A stretch of DNA of 64,000 bases from Sphingobium xanthum (GCF_019737615.1 NZ_JAHKKS010000012.1:1-64000), one strand, 5' to 3'; positions 1 to 10,561 are shown, numbered from the stretch's first letter. Notes: generated by a model from the letters alone, not told the origin. Made by a program: numbers and translations.

Positions 1-69
1 CTTCGCGAACAAATCCTGCGGATCACGACCAGCCAGAAGCTGGTCCAGCATGGCCTTGTCGATCGCCAT
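1..69 (-). CDS. IS256 family transposase, amino-terminal fragment (window edge)
   Basis: Only 23 codons are visible. They read MAIDKAMLDQLLAGRDPQDL followed by FAK, which is the typical opening of IS256/Mutator (DDE) transposases. The start codon is the ATG at 69-67. The catalytic domain is outside the window, so it cannot be said whether the gene is intact. It marks the left boundary of the catabolic region as a site of transposition. Confidence 0.65.
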   Translation of the reverse strand, partial: MAIDKAMLDQLLAGRDPQDLFAK

Positions 70-130
70 ATCGATGGTCCTTCCTATCCATCTCTATGGC
101 CTCGCGCACAAAATATCTGACAGTCCCTCT
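1..130 (-). mobile_element. End of an IS256-family insertion sequence, cut by the window edge
   Basis: The first 69 bases encode the amino terminus of an IS256-type transposase on the minus strand. The stretch after its start codon, ending near 126-130 with cacaaaatatctgacagtcc, looks like the terminal inverted repeat of such an element. The other end lies outside the window, so neither the full length nor a target-site duplication can be checked. The outer boundary is approximate. Confidence 0.6.
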
Positions 131-460
131 CACTGGCACCCCACCGCGGTCCCTGCGCGATCTTCAATATGTTCCAGGAACTTGGACACCGCCCGAGAGT
201 TTCATGCGGGAGTGAACGGTCATGCCAAGCTGTTCCGGACAGCCGAGGATACGCGGACTGACCAACTCTGCACAGCAGATGAACCAAATCCAACGTGCGG
301 CTCAAGCAATCGAGCCGTCGCCCGCGCCGACATGCCCCCTGTCCAGCGCGCGGCAAAAGCGAACCCACGAATCTCCCGATAACGCATTGATCAGGGCAGA
401 CCGATGCTGGCAGCACTCCCGCGCTTGACTATCAGGGATACTCTAAGAACAGTCGTTCGT
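131..460. other. Gene-free stretch between the IS end and lysR
   Basis: Several short overlapping open frames exist here on both strands, but none resembles a known protein or has a convincing ribosome binding site. I see no RNA gene, repeat or promoter that I can support. It may be debris left by insertion of the neighbouring element. Confidence 0.4.
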
Positions 461-1348
461 TCAGGTGACGATAGATCCCGTGCAAAGCTGACAAACCCAC
501 TCGACGCATGGGCGAACCAGCTCGTCTCTGCCGCGCTCGCCGAAAATTGCCACACGATAAGCTGGTTCTATCAACACAGGTAACTTTTCGATCTGACGGC
601 CAAACCGCCCCATCGCATGATCATCGAACAGAAGCCCGACGCCTAGGCCGTCTCGCACCATCTCGGCCAGAACATCGCCAAATTGCACGCGCGCGCCGAT
701 CTTCACTGGATAGATGCCGGCCTTTTCCAAAGAGCCGAGCACCCAGGACCGTGTGCGGGGGGTGGTGGGGAGGATGAAGGGGGTCTTATTGATGGCGTCA
801 ATGTCATCGCCCAGGTCGCGGGCGATGTGGGGCGCGGCGAAGAGACCGCAGGGGATGACCGAGAGGACGCGGCTATCGGCCAGATCGGGCGGCGGCAGCC
901 CGCCGGTGTAGATGGCGAGATCGGCCTGGCGGGCACGGATCATGTCGAACATGCGGCCGCGCTCGTTCAGCACCTGGAATTCGAGCGACACCTCTGGAAA
1001 GCGCCGGACCAGTTCCGGCAAGGCGGGCTTGATGATGCTGTCGAGCAGATAGTCGCCGGTCAGAACCTTGAGCTTGTAGGGCCGCCGACCGCTCTCTTCC
1101 GGTTTCCAGCGCCGCTGCTGCGCGAGCAGGTCCTGCGCGCCGGCGAGCATGACCTCGCCATCCTCCGACAGAAAGGCAGCCGCCCCGCGCCGACGCTGAA
1201 ACAGCACCTTGCCCACGCTCGCCTCCAGTGCCCGGATCTGCTTGCTGATCGCGGGCTGACTGATGCCGAGCCGATCGGCCGTCTTGCGGAAATTGCCGTC
1301 CACGGCCGCTTCCACGAAGATTTCGAGCTGCCGGAACGTGAAGGTCAT
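461..1348 (-). CDS. LysR-family transcriptional regulator
   Basis: The 295-residue protein has the usual LysR length and layout. A winged helix-turn-helix lies at about residues 3-62, with recognition region FRKTADRLGISQPAISKQIR at 20-39, followed by a periplasmic-binding-protein-like effector domain from about 92 to the end. It is transcribed away from the TonB receptor, sulfatase and FGE genes with 115 bases between the start codons. This is the classic arrangement of a LysR activator and its target operon, so it probably senses a product of the sulfated substrate. That substrate is not identifiable from sequence. The start at 1348 has no clear Shine-Dalgarno. Confidence 0.9.
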   Translation of the reverse strand: MTFTFRQLEIFVEAAVDGNFRKTADRLGISQPAISKQIRALEASVGKVLFQRRRGAAAFLSEDGEVMLAGAQDLLAQQRRWKPEESGRRPYKLKVLTGDYLLDSIIKPALPELVRRFPEVSLEFQVLNERGRMFDMIRARQADLAIYTGGLPPPDLADSRVLSVIPCGLFAAPHIARDLGDDIDAINKTPFILPTTPRTRSWVLGSLEKAGIYPVKIGARVQFGDVLAEMVRDGLGVGLLFDDHAMGRFGRQIEKLPVLIEPAYRVAIFGERGRDELVRPCVEWVCQLCTGSIVT

Positions 1349-1357
1349 GGCAAAGAT

Positions 1358-1375
1358 ATAACCGATCGTTCTTAT
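1358..1375. promoter_or_regulatory. Candidate LysR operator in the divergent promoter region
   Basis: The sequence ATAACCGATCGTTCTTAT is an imperfect dyad (ATAA/TTAT arms around CGATCG) ten bases upstream of the lysR start codon, within the lysR/TBDR intergenic region. LysR proteins usually bind such dyads and repress themselves while activating the divergent operon. The assignment rests on position and symmetry only. Confidence 0.35.
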
Positions 1376-1463
1376 TTGTGATAGCCTGCTGGGCCGTTGC
1401 TTGGCATCGCGCAGCTAACGCATCTCCCCAGTCGATAACCGACCGAAAAAAAGGGGAGAGAGA

Positions 1464-3842
1464 ATGATCACGAGACGAGGGCTGCTTGCCAGCAGCACCG
1501 CGCTGCTGCTTGCTTCGATCGCCGTGCCAGCGAGTGCGCAGGAGGCCGAAACGGCCGCAGCAGCCGACGCGCCGGACGACAGCGGCGACATCGTCGTGAC
1601 CGCGCAGTTTCGTGGACAGCGCCTGCAGGATACGCCGATCGCGATCACTGCCGTCAACGAAGCGATGATCCGCGACAAGGGCCTCGATCGTATCACCGAC
1701 ATCACCAACTCGGCGCCGAACGTCGTCATGAAGCCTTCGGGCTCGATCTACGGTCCCGCCGCGACCCTGTTCATCCGCGGCGTCGGCCAGATGGACTCCA
1801 GCTTCGCGGTCGATCCCGGTGTCGGCCTCTATGTCGATGACGTCTATCGCGGCATCACCTTCGGATCACTGCTCGACCTGCTCGATCTCGACCGCGTCGA
1901 AATCCTGCGCGGCCCGCAGGGCACGCTCGCAGGCAAGAACTCGATCGGCGGTGCGGTGAAGATGTTCACCAAGGCACCGACCGGCGACGGCCACGGCTAT
2001 ATCGAAGTCACGACCGGCTCGTTCCGCCGGATCGACGCCAAGGGTGCGGCTGACTTCACCATCGTGCCGGACAGACTGTTCGCCCGCGTCTCCGCCGTGA
2101 CGCGGCACCGCGAAGGCTATCTCAAACGGCTCGACTATAATTGCACGCATCCGGGGCAGACCCAGGCGCCCACCGCGAGCGCGACGGACAGGGACTGCAT
2201 TGCCGGTCGCGAGGGCGGTCAGGACTATACGGCCGCACGCCTCGCGCTGCGCTGGCTCGCGACCGACACGATCGAGGTCAACATCGCCGCCTCCCGCCTG
2301 GTCGATGACAGCGAGCCCACGGCAACCAAGGCGATCTCGCTCAATCCGGCAGCGGCCACGACGCCGGGCTTCCCGGATCGCTCGGTGTTCATCACGCCGC
2401 CCAATTCCTACACCAACTATTCCACCTATCAGATCCAGGGCTTCACCGATCCGCCGGCGCTGCTTGGCCAGCCGGGGGCGGGAACGCATCCCGCCATCGT
2501 CTATCCGACCAACAACCGCATCCGCGCCTGGGACATTGCGGGCACGATCGACATCGAACTGGCCGACAGGCTCAGCCTCAAATCGATCACCGCCTATCAA
2601 TATACGGACGGGCGCTACAGCACGGACGCCGATACGACGCCGTTCGGCATCAGCGGCAGCATGAACCGCCAGCGCTACAAGCAGTTCACGCAGGAGCTAC
2701 GCCTCAACGGCAGCATCGGTTCGCTGCTCGACTGGACGCTGGGCGGCTATTATTTCAACGGCAAGGGCTATCTCTTCACCTACAACATCATCTCGCCGGG
2801 CCTTCCTAACGAGACGGTGAACCTTGCCGACGACTATATTCCGACGACGAGCAAATCGGTGTTTGCGCATGGCGTCTGGCACGTCACCGACCGGCTCAAC
2901 GTGACCGGCGGTATCCGCTACACGAACGACGAGAAGAGCTATTCCTTCCAGCGGCTGAACCCGTTCGTGCCGACGCTGCCTGCCTATACTTCCGCCGGCA
3001 AGATCAACGGGCTCAAATCGACCTTCAAGGGCGACCGATGGGACTGGCGCGTCAACGCCGACTATAAGCTGACCGACCAGATCCTGGCCTATGCCCAGTT
3101 CTCGACCGGCTATCGCGGCGGCGGCGTCAATCCGCGTCCCTTCGTCATCGAGCAGGCGCTGCCCTTCGGCCCCGAGACGCTGAACGCCTATGAGATCGGC
3201 CTCAAGACCGATCTGTTCGACCGGATGGTGCGGCTCAACCTGTCCGCCTTCATCAACGACTATAAGGACATGATCTTCAGTAACACGGCGCCGACCATCG
3301 TCAACGGCGTCGTGCTGAGCGCCGCCAACGGCACGCCGGTGAATGCCGGTGACGGCCGCTTCAAGGGCCTGGAAGCCGAACTGGCGCTGCGTCCAGCCGA
3401 CGGCCTCACCATCGATGCCAATGTCAGCTATCTCGATTTTCAGCTCAAGCGCATCGGCGCGAGCGGCGCCACGATCACCGGCATCACGCTCGCCAACATC
3501 GCGCCCTATGTGACCAAGTGGAAAGCGGCGGGCGGCATCCAGTACCGCTTCGACATCGGCGATATGGGATCGCTCTCGCCCCGGCTGGACGTGGCGTATC
3601 AATCGTCCTTCTATACGAATATCGACAATAATCCGGCCTCGCTGACGCCCGGCTACACGATCGCCAATGCGCGTCTCAGCTGGCAGTCGCCGGACAAGGA
3701 CTGGGAAGCGGTGCTTGCCGTCACCAACCTGTTCGACAAATTCTACTATCAGAACACGTTCCGCGGCCCCGCGATCTCGTCCGTCACCGGCCAGCCCGCG
3801 CCGCCGCGCGAGTGGTCGGTGAGCCTGCGGAAGAGCTTCTGA
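1464..3842 (+). CDS. TonB-dependent outer-membrane receptor (sulfatase cluster)
   Basis: This 792-residue protein has a cleavable signal peptide ending ASAQ at about residue 26, a TonB-box-like DIVVTAQ at 42-48, a plug domain with the conserved LRGPQGTLAGKNSIGG, and a long beta-barrel ending in the outer-membrane signature LRKSF. A purine-rich GGGGAGAGAG ribosome site precedes the ATG. It should import a substrate across the outer membrane using TonB energy; the two sulfatases downstream suggest a sulfate ester. The signal peptide begins MITRRGLLAS, which carries a twin arginine unusual for a TBDR. It is closely related to the receptor at 54813, sharing the block RLQDTPIAI. Sulfatase 1 starts only 6 bases after the stop. 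Confidence 0.93.
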   Translation: MITRRGLLASSTALLLASIAVPASAQEAETAAAADAPDDSGDIVVTAQFRGQRLQDTPIAITAVNEAMIRDKGLDRITDITNSAPNVVMKPSGSIYGPAATLFIRGVGQMDSSFAVDPGVGLYVDDVYRGITFGSLLDLLDLDRVEILRGPQGTLAGKNSIGGAVKMFTKAPTGDGHGYIEVTTGSFRRIDAKGAADFTIVPDRLFARVSAVTRHREGYLKRLDYNCTHPGQTQAPTASATDRDCIAGREGGQDYTAARLALRWLATDTIEVNIAASRLVDDSEPTATKAISLNPAAATTPGFPDRSVFITPPNSYTNYSTYQIQGFTDPPALLGQPGAGTHPAIVYPTNNRIRAWDIAGTIDIELADRLSLKSITAYQYTDGRYSTDADTTPFGISGSMNRQRYKQFTQELRLNGSIGSLLDWTLGGYYFNGKGYLFTYNIISPGLPNETVNLADDYIPTTSKSVFAHGVWHVTDRLNVTGGIRYTNDEKSYSFQRLNPFVPTLPAYTSAGKINGLKSTFKGDRWDWRVNADYKLTDQILAYAQFSTGYRGGGVNPRPFVIEQALPFGPETLNAYEIGLKTDLFDRMVRLNLSAFINDYKDMIFSNTAPTIVNGVVLSAANGTPVNAGDGRFKGLEAELALRPADGLTIDANVSYLDFQLKRIGASGATITGITLANIAPYVTKWKAAGGIQYRFDIGDMGSLSPRLDVAYQSSFYTNIDNNPASLTPGYTIANARLSWQSPDKDWEAVLAVTNLFDKFYYQNTFRGPAISSVTGQPAPPREWSVSLRKSF

Positions 3843-3848
3843 CGGTCC

Positions 3849-6194
3849 GTGAGAAAGACAGCGCTCCTCCTGGCGGCCGTGGCGTGGAGCCCGGCCGCCC
3901 TTTCCCAGACCGATGCGCGCGCGGCCGCAGCGGAGGTTCTGCCGCACCCCGCGCCGGCCTATGAAGGCACGCTCGGGCGGACGATCGAGACATCTTCGCC
4001 GGCCCGTTATGCGCCGCTCGCGAAAGCGCCGAAGGGCGCGCCGAACATCCTGCTGATCCTGACCGACGATGTCGGTTTCGGCGCCTCCAGCACCTTTGGC
4101 GGCCCGGTGCCGACGGCCACGTTCGATAGGCTGGCGGCAACGGGCGAGCGCTACAATGCCTTCCACACGACGGCGCTGTGCGCACCGACGCGCGCGGCGC
4201 TGCTCACCGGGCGCAACCCGCACAAGGTCGGCTTCGGCACGATCACCGAGATGGGCACGGGTTATCCGGGCTACAACACGATCCTGCCCAAGAGCGCTGC
4301 GACGATCGGCGAGATTTTACGGCAGAACGGCTATGCGACGGCCTGGTTCGGCAAGAACCACAATACACCGGAGTGGGAGCAGAGCGCGGTCGGCCCGTTC
4401 GACCGCTGGCCCGACGGCCTCGGCTTCGACTATTTCTATGGCTTCATGGGCGGGGCGACGAGCCAGTATGCGCCGGCCCTGTTCGAGAACCGCACGCCGG
4501 TCGAGCGGCCTGTCGGCGACCCCGATTATATTCTCGACCGAGACCTCGCCGATCATGCGATACGCTGGCTGAAGACGGTGGACGCGGCGCAGCCGGACAA
4601 GCCCGTGCTGCTCTATTATGCGCCCGGCACCTCGCACAGCCCGCACCATGCGCCAAAGCACTGGATCGCCCGCTTCAAGGGCAAGTTCGACATGGGCTGG
4701 GACAAGATGCGCGAGGAAAGCCTCGCGCGGCAGATCAGGCTCGGCGTCGTGCCCAGGGGGACGAAGCTGACGCCGCGACCGGCCTCCATTCCCGCGTGGG
4801 ACTCTCTCTCGGCCGATCAGAAGCGGCTCTACGCGCATATGATGGAAGTCTATGCCGCGGCGCTTGCTCATGCCGATTTCCAGATGGGGCGGCTGCTCGA
4901 CGAGCTGAAGGCGCAAGGGCGGCTGGAGAATACGCTCGTCATCTACATTCAGGGCGACAATGGCGGAAGCGGCGAGGGCGGCCCGACCGGATCGATCAAC
5001 GACATCGCTTCCATCAACGGATTCCGCGCCGATCTCCCCACGATGTTGAAAGCCATGGACCGGCTGGGCGGGCCGGATTTCTACAATAATTATCCGGTCG
5101 GCTGGGCCGGGGCGATGAACTCCCCTTTCCAGTGGACCAAGCAGGTCGCATCGCATCTGGGCGGCGTTCGCAACGGGATGGTCATCAGCTGGCCCGCGCA
5201 TATCAAGCGGCCGGGCGGTGTGCGGCCGCAATTCCATCATCTCGTGGACATCGCGCCGACGCTGTACGAGGCTGCCGGGATCAAGGTGCCGACCAGCGTC
5301 AACGGCGTCGCGCAGATGCCGCTCGACGGCGTCAGCATGATGTACAGCCTGGACGCGCCGGATGCGCCATCGCGGCGCACACACCAGCTGTTCGAACTGC
5401 AGGGCAATGCGGCGCTCTATGCGGACGGCTGGTGGGCCAACAGCAAGCCGACGCGCGCGCCCTGGGACTTTGCGGGACCGGGCGGTCTGCCGACGGACGG
5501 GGTGTGGGAACTCTACGACATCGCGCAGGACTTCTCGCAATCGAGCGATCTCGCGGCGCGTTATCCCGACCGGCTGAAAGCCATGCAGGACCGCTTCTGG
5601 GCCGACGCGGCGGCCGGGCAGGTTCTGCCGATCGACAATCGCTCCTTTGCGCGCTGGAACACGGCCAATCGTCCGTCGCTGCTCGGCGAGCGCACCAGCT
5701 TCCGCTTCGGTCCTTCGCCGCGCCGCATCACGGGCGGCGCGTTTCCGGACCTGAGCGGGCGAAGCTGGCAAATCACGGCAAGCATCGAGATCGGCCGAGC
5801 GGATGCGGGCGGGACCATCGTCATGAATGGCTCCAATTCCGCCGGCTGGTCGCTGGGACTGGATGCCGGGCGGCCGATCTTCACGTATAAGGCGTCAGAC
5901 GCGCCGGGCGATCTCACCCGATTGAGCACGCCGGCGCCGCTGGGGGAGGGCAGGCATAAGCTGCGGCTGCTGTTCGAGACGGAGACCCCGAAAGGACCGG
6001 GCGTCGCAAAGCTGTTCGTCGACGGCGTGGCGGCCGGAGAGGCGGCCATCCCGCATGTCGTGCCGGTATTGCTGCCGGACAATGCCACGATCGGCTGGAG
6101 CTTCGACATGATCGATGCCGGAACGCCCGCCGGGCCGTTCGACGGCACGATCCGCGACGTGACGGTCGACCTGCCGGGCGGCGAGAAGAAATGA
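3849..6194 (+). CDS. Type I (formylglycine) sulfatase 1, AtsA-like, exported
   Basis: The 781-residue protein hydrolyses sulfate esters. Metal-binding Asp73-Asp74 occur in the early [14 protein letters not shown] segment. The formylglycine motif is C111-A-P-T-R, so Cys111 is the residue converted by an FGE. The [10 protein letters not shown] stretch and a later GDNGG stretch are further active-site blocks of the AtsA-like subgroup. Residues beyond about 560 form an extra beta-rich carboxy-terminal region. An amino-terminal segment ending AALSQ looks like a signal peptide, without a twin arginine. The start is a GTG; no better start exists upstream because the TBDR stop lies 6 bases before it. 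It overlaps the FGE gene by four bases (ATGA). The substrate is unknown. Confidence 0.93.
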   Translation: MRKTALLLAAVAWSPAALSQTDARAAAAEVLPHPAPAYEGTLGRTIETSSPARYAPLAKAPKGAPNILLILTDDVGFGASSTFGGPVPTATFDRLAATGERYNAFHTTALCAPTRAALLTGRNPHKVGFGTITEMGTGYPGYNTILPKSAATIGEILRQNGYATAWFGKNHNTPEWEQSAVGPFDRWPDGLGFDYFYGFMGGATSQYAPALFENRTPVERPVGDPDYILDRDLADHAIRWLKTVDAAQPDKPVLLYYAPGTSHSPHHAPKHWIARFKGKFDMGWDKMREESLARQIRLGVVPRGTKLTPRPASIPAWDSLSADQKRLYAHMMEVYAAALAHADFQMGRLLDELKAQGRLENTLVIYIQGDNGGSGEGGPTGSINDIASINGFRADLPTMLKAMDRLGGPDFYNNYPVGWAGAMNSPFQWTKQVASHLGGVRNGMVISWPAHIKRPGGVRPQFHHLVDIAPTLYEAAGIKVPTSVNGVAQMPLDGVSMMYSLDAPDAPSRRTHQLFELQGNAALYADGWWANSKPTRAPWDFAGPGGLPTDGVWELYDIAQDFSQSSDLAARYPDRLKAMQDRFWADAAAGQVLPIDNRSFARWNTANRPSLLGERTSFRFGPSPRRITGGAFPDLSGRSWQITASIEIGRADAGGTIVMNGSNSAGWSLGLDAGRPIFTYKASDAPGDLTRLSTPAPLGEGRHKLRLLFETETPKGPGVAKLFVDGVAAGEAAIPHVVPVLLPDNATIGWSFDMIDAGTPAGPFDGTIRDVTVDLPGGEKK

Positions 6195-7132
6195 TCCGGC
6201 TGGGCGGCGGAACCTTCTGGATGGGCTCGTCCGACCATTATCCCGAGGAGGGGCCTGCGCGACGGGTGCATGTCGACCCGTTCGAGATCGACGCGGCGCC
6301 GGTGACCAATCGCGACTTCGCGGCGTTCGTCGCGGAGACGGGCCATGTGACGCTGGCGGAGCAGGCACCCGATGCGGCGCTCTATCCGGGCGCGGACCCG
6401 GCTATGCTGCGCGCGGGATCGTCCCTGTTTGTACGGCCGGACCGGCCGACGCCGCCGACCGATCCATTTGCCTGGTGGCACTTCTCGTTCGGTACCGACT
6501 GGCGGCACCCGCATGGGCCGGACAGCGGGATCGGCGGGATCGAGCATCATCCGGTCGTGCATGTCGCTTATGCCGATGCGCAGGCTTATGCCGCCTGGGC
6601 CGGCAAGCGCCTGCCCACGGAGGCGGAATGGGAATTTGCGGCGCGGGGCGGGCTGGATCGGGCGGCCTATGCCTGGGGCGAGGAACTGGCGCCGGGCGGC
6701 GCGATGCTCGCCAATTACTGGCAGGGCGCCTTTCCGCACCAGAACAGTCTGGCGGACGGCTATGAGCGGACCTCACCGGTCATGGCCTATCCGGCCAATG
6801 GCTATGGCCTCTACGACATGATCGGCAATGTCTGGGAATGGACGGCCGACTGGTATCTGGACCGGCGGGGCGAGGCGGCCTCCAAGCCCTGCTGCGTGCC
6901 GCGCAACCCGCGCGGGGGCAGCGAGGAAGCCAGCCGCGATCCGCACGATCCCGGCCATGCCTTCGGGCGCAAGGTCCTCAAGGGCGGGTCGCATCTGTGC
7001 GCCGACAATTACTGCCGGCGCTACCGCCCGGCCGCCCGCTATCCGCAGACCATCGATACATCGACCTCGCACATCGGCTTTCGCTGCGCGCGCAGTCCGG
7101 CCGACGAGGCGAGCAAGGGGAGAGAGCCATGA
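6191..7132 (+). CDS. Formylglycine-generating enzyme (SUMF1/EgtB/PvdO family)
   Basis: The 313-residue protein starts directly in the FGE fold (GGGTFWMGS at 5-13) and ends with the family signature [19 protein letters not shown]. Cys270 and Cys275 are spaced like the two active-site cysteines of [17 protein letters not shown] (141-154) and [10 protein letters not shown] (208-217) are further family hallmarks. It oxidises the sulfatase Cys in CxPxR to formylglycine using oxygen and copper. No signal peptide is present, so it should act in the cytoplasm before export of its clients. It overlaps sulfatase 1 upstream and sulfatase 2 downstream by ATGA junctions, implying translational coupling to both clients. 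Confidence 0.93.
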   Translation: MIRLGGGTFWMGSSDHYPEEGPARRVHVDPFEIDAAPVTNRDFAAFVAETGHVTLAEQAPDAALYPGADPAMLRAGSSLFVRPDRPTPPTDPFAWWHFSFGTDWRHPHGPDSGIGGIEHHPVVHVAYADAQAYAAWAGKRLPTEAEWEFAARGGLDRAAYAWGEELAPGGAMLANYWQGAFPHQNSLADGYERTSPVMAYPANGYGLYDMIGNVWEWTADWYLDRRGEAASKPCCVPRNPRGGSEEASRDPHDPGHAFGRKVLKGGSHLCADNYCRRYRPAARYPQTIDTSTSHIGFRCARSPADEASKGREP

Positions 7133-9405
7133 CGAGACATTTCCGGACGCTGGGAAGCTCCGCGCTGGCCCTGACGCTGGCGCTCCAGTCCGTCGCTGGG
7201 GCGGCGCAGGGTGAGGCCAGGGACTGGCGGCATTTCCCCAAGCCGATAACGGCTCCCAAGGGCGCGCCCAATGTACTGCTGATCATGACCGACGATGTCG
7301 GCTTCGGATCGACCAGCACCTTCGGCGGGCCGATCCCGACGCCGGTGTTCGACGAACTGGCCGCGAAGGGCCTGCGCTACAATGCGTTTCACACCACAGC
7401 GATGTGCTCGCCGACGCGCGCGGCCCTGCTGACCGGGCGCAATGCGCATGCGGTGGCGAGCGGGTCGATCACCAATGTGGCGGTGGACGAGGCGGGCTAT
7501 ACCTCGGTCATCCCGAAGAGCGCGGCGACGATCGGCCGGGTGCTGCGCGACAACGGATATGACACCGCCTTCTTCGGCAAGAACCACAATACGCCGACCT
7601 GGCAGACGGGGCCTATGGGGCCATTCGACAATTGGCCGAACGGTTGGGGCTTCGATTATTATTATGGCTTCAACGCGGCGGCGGAGGATCAGTATCGCCC
7701 GGCGCTGACCGAGAACCGCAACGCCATCGAACCGCCCGCCGATCCGGACTATATCTTCGACAAGGACATGACCGATCATCTGCTGAACTGGCTGCGCGTC
7801 AAGCAGAGCCAGAAGCCGGACAATCCCTTCTTCATCTATCTCGCACCCGGCACGATGCATTCCCCGCATCAGGCGCCGGACGACTGGATCGCCAAGTTCA
7901 AGGGCAAGTTCGACATGGGCTGGGACCAGATGCGCGCGCAGATCTTCGCGCGGCAGAAGGCCATGGGCGTGATCCCGAAGGGCGCGAAGCTGACGCCGCG
8001 GCCCGACGCGGTGCCGGCCTGGGCAAGCCTCAGTCCCGAGGCCAGGCGTACCTATACACGGCAGATGGAAGTGGCGGCCGCGCAGCTCGCCTATTTCGAC
8101 CATCAGACCGGCCGGATCATCGCGGAACTCAAGGCCAGCGGGCAGTATGAGAATACGCTGATCATCTATCTGCAGGGCGACAATGGCGCGAGCATGGACA
8201 GCCGGCGCGGCGCCGTGCAGGAATTGCAGAGCCTGATCGGCATCGAACCGACCGAGGAGGAACTGATCGCCACCGGCGAGCAGAACGGGACGCGGCACAG
8301 CTATTCCAACTATAATTCCGCCTGGGCCTGGGCACAGAACGCGCCCTTTCCCTGGGGCAAGCAGATTGCCTCGCATCTGGGTGGTCTGCGCGACGGCCTG
8401 GTGATCAGCTGGCCGAAGCGGATCAAGGCGCAGGGCGAGGTGCGCAGCCAGTTCCACCATGTCATCGATGTCGCGCCGACCATCTATGACGCGGCCGGCG
8501 TCACCGCGCCGGAACAGGTGGACGGCGTTGCGCAGCAGCCGATCGACGGCGTATCAATGCTCTACAGCTTCGACAATGCCACCGCACCATCGACGCGCAC
8601 GGAGCAATATTTCGAGATGCTGGGAAACCGGTCCTTCTACAAGGATGGCTGGCTCGCCTCGACAACCCCCGGCGGCCCGCCGTTCGGTCGCCCGGCCAAG
8701 CCGCTCGATCCGCTGAGCTTCAAATGGGAACTCTACAATCTGACCGTCGATTACTCACAGTCGACCGATCTGGCCGCGAAGAATCCGCAGAAGCTGGCCG
8801 AACTGCAGGCCGGGTTCGATGCCGCGGCCAAGCGCTACAATGTCTATCCGCTGGCGGCGGACCTGATCGGCCGGGCCGGGCCGGGCAATCGGCCGTCCCT
8901 GCTCGACGGGCGCGATCGCATGGTCTTCCGTCCCGGCGAAACGCGCTATCCGCAGGGCACATTTCCGGGGCTAGCGCCGGGCTGGAACATGACGGCGTTC
9001 CTGACCATTTCCGATGGAGCCGCACAGGGGCCGGTCGCGATTGCCGGTGACGAGGCGGGCGGCGCGGGCCTCTTCATCGAGGAAGGACGCCCGATCTATC
9101 GCTACAATGCGACGGCACGGGGCGCGGAGCGCTTCACTCTCGGCGGCGCGCCGCTCGCCCCCGGCGATCACAGCATAACCATCGCAGTGACTGCGATGCC
9201 CTTCGCCGGGCCACGCGCGGCGCGCCTCGCTATGCTGGTGGACGGACTGGAAGTGGCCGCGCGGGACATACCGACATTTTACGCGGTTCGTGGCGGCGGC
9301 GTGGTCGGTCGCTATGGTGTGCGAACCTTGCTGCCCGATTTGCCGAACCCACCCGTGCGAGGTCTTGCAATCGACCGGGTCGAGTTCACGCGAGGAACCC
9401 GCTAG
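7129..9405 (+). CDS. Type I (formylglycine) sulfatase 2, AtsA-like, exported
   Basis: This is a paralogue of sulfatase 1. The ATG at 7129 was chosen because AAGGGGAGAGAG precedes it and it gives a signal peptide ([20 protein letters not shown], about 26 residues), yielding 758 residues; longer in-frame versions run through the FGE gene. The metal-binding TDD is at residues 54-56 and the modified cysteine is Cys93 in [15 protein letters not shown] and GDNGAS match sulfatase 1, as does the extra carboxy-terminal region. Two linked sulfatases with divergent middles suggest two positions or two related sulfated compounds. It is the last gene of the operon. Confidence 0.93.
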   Translation: MTRHFRTLGSSALALTLALQSVAGAAQGEARDWRHFPKPITAPKGAPNVLLIMTDDVGFGSTSTFGGPIPTPVFDELAAKGLRYNAFHTTAMCSPTRAALLTGRNAHAVASGSITNVAVDEAGYTSVIPKSAATIGRVLRDNGYDTAFFGKNHNTPTWQTGPMGPFDNWPNGWGFDYYYGFNAAAEDQYRPALTENRNAIEPPADPDYIFDKDMTDHLLNWLRVKQSQKPDNPFFIYLAPGTMHSPHQAPDDWIAKFKGKFDMGWDQMRAQIFARQKAMGVIPKGAKLTPRPDAVPAWASLSPEARRTYTRQMEVAAAQLAYFDHQTGRIIAELKASGQYENTLIIYLQGDNGASMDSRRGAVQELQSLIGIEPTEEELIATGEQNGTRHSYSNYNSAWAWAQNAPFPWGKQIASHLGGLRDGLVISWPKRIKAQGEVRSQFHHVIDVAPTIYDAAGVTAPEQVDGVAQQPIDGVSMLYSFDNATAPSTRTEQYFEMLGNRSFYKDGWLASTTPGGPPFGRPAKPLDPLSFKWELYNLTVDYSQSTDLAAKNPQKLAELQAGFDAAAKRYNVYPLAADLIGRAGPGNRPSLLDGRDRMVFRPGETRYPQGTFPGLAPGWNMTAFLTISDGAAQGPVAIAGDEAGGAGLFIEEGRPIYRYNATARGAERFTLGGAPLAPGDHSITIAVTAMPFAGPRAARLAMLVDGLEVAARDIPTFYAVRGGGVVGRYGVRTLLPDLPNPPVRGLAIDRVEFTRGTR

Positions 9406-9422
9406 GGCGAGGGCAGTACGAG

Positions 9423-9441
9423 GCCGAAGCTGGGCTTCGGC
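9423..9441 (+). terminator. Short GC hairpin after the sulfatase operon
   Basis: GCCGAAGC, the loop TGG and GCTTCGGC form a perfect 8-base-pair stem 18 bases after the sulfatase 2 stop. No T-run follows, so intrinsic termination is uncertain. Its position at the operon end is the only support. Confidence 0.35.
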
Positions 9442-9691
9442 GCGTCGAACGGCTGTCACCGGCCGCAGTGCCCGCTTCGCCCGCCGGCAGCGCGACGGGC
9501 GCACTTCGCTCCAGTCTGATGACGGTGACCGCGTCGCTGACATGGACGGTGGGCTGGTGGATGAGGACGCCATTGCTGATCTCGATCCACTCCGCCTCGG
9601 CTCTGCCATTGATGGCGAGCACGAAGCTCATGCTCGTCCGCGAAGAGAATGATTTCCCGTTGACCGGTTCCTGCCAGTCAGCCTGGCTACG

Positions 9692-10561
9692 TCAGGTGGC
9701 CGCGGCGCCGGCCCCAAACCCGAAGACCTCCGGTCCACTTTCGTTGATGGTCGTGCGGCGCATGTCGCGCTTGTAGCGGTAACGGTCGAACGGCGTGGCG
9801 CTATGCATCGAGCAACGGTTGTCCCAGATCACCATGTCGCCCGGGCGCCACTTGTGCGAGTAGATGTACTCATCCCGGGTTGCAAATCTGTACAACTCGT
9901 CCAGTAGCTGTTGGCCCTCCTCCTCGCCCCAGCCGACAATGCCGACGGCATGCCAACCCAGATAAAGTGTTTTCCGACCGCTCGCGGAGGTGCGCACGAG
10001 CGGATGTGACATGCGCGGATAGGACTTGCGCATCTCGTCATTCGCGAACTCGACGCCGTTACGCTGAAGCGCGCGGAACAGATCGTGCTCGGCCTTGAGG
10101 TTTTCGATCTGGTCCCTGGTCTCTCGCGGGAGGTCCTCATAGACGGCGCGCATGTCGATATAGTCGGTATTGGCGCCCTCGGGCGGCGTCACATAGGCCA
10201 GCAGAAGCGACCATTTCGTCGGCAGCGCGTTGAACGGGCTATCGGTGTGGAAGAGTTCGAAATCCGTTGGTTGAGGACCGTTGGGATTGGGTGGCTTGAT
10301 CTCGCCATCGGCCCCAAGATTGCCGACATCGAAAATCTCCGGTGCGATCCGCTTGCCCGGCGGCGGCAACTCGAGCGGTCCGAAGGCGCGGCTGAAGCGG
10401 AGGTGATCCGCATCGCTCAGGCTCGCGTCGCGGATAACGCAGACCCCGTATTTCGCCATCGCGTCCTCCACGAATGCAATCGTTTCGGATGTGATCGGCG
10501 CTGAGGTGTCCAAGCCAACAATCTCGCCGACAAACCGAGCGTGAAGCTGGGTGATTTGCAT
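9692..10561 (-). CDS. TauD/TfdA-family Fe(II)/2-oxoglutarate dioxygenase
   Basis: The 289-residue protein has the iron-binding facial triad of the family: His105-Thr-Asp107 and distal His253, with Arg268/Arg269 placed to bind the 2-oxoglutarate carboxylate. Length and layout match TauD/TfdA enzymes, which hydroxylate next to a heteroatom and so cleave sulfonates or aryloxy-alkanoate ethers. It is transcribed divergently from a TonB receptor, and a copy of the shared 16-base operator lies 78 bases upstream of its start. This makes it a likely first attacking enzyme of the island. The substrate is not deducible. In sphingomonads, similar TfdA-like enzymes (RdpA/SdpA type) cleave aryloxypropionates. 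Confidence 0.9.
   Translation of the reverse strand: MQITQLHARFVGEIVGLDTSAPITSETIAFVEDAMAKYGVCVIRDASLSDADHLRFSRAFGPLELPPPGKRIAPEIFDVGNLGADGEIKPPNPNGPQPTDFELFHTDSPFNALPTKWSLLLAYVTPPEGANTDYIDMRAVYEDLPRETRDQIENLKAEHDLFRALQRNGVEFANDEMRKSYPRMSHPLVRTSASGRKTLYLGWHAVGIVGWGEEEGQQLLDELYRFATRDEYIYSHKWRPGDMVIWDNRCSMHSATPFDRYRYKRDMRRTTINESGPEVFGFGAGAAAT

Noticed and set aside
2697..4223. A 508-codon open frame on the minus strand inside the first TBDR and sulfatase genes
   Set aside because: It is antisense to two strongly conserved proteins, has a low-complexity arginine-rich product and matches no family; high GC explains the open frame. Similar antisense frames at 4317-5771, 7039-8460, 12508-13683, 30914-32863 and 55308-56819 were rejected for the same reason.
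6838..7128. Extended amino terminus for sulfatase 2
   Set aside because: It would run through the FGE gene; the ATG at 7129 has a good ribosome site and gives a signal peptide.
9386..9631. 81-codon minus-strand frame after the sulfatase operon
   Set aside because: No family resemblance, no ribosome site, and it overlaps the end of sulfatase 2.
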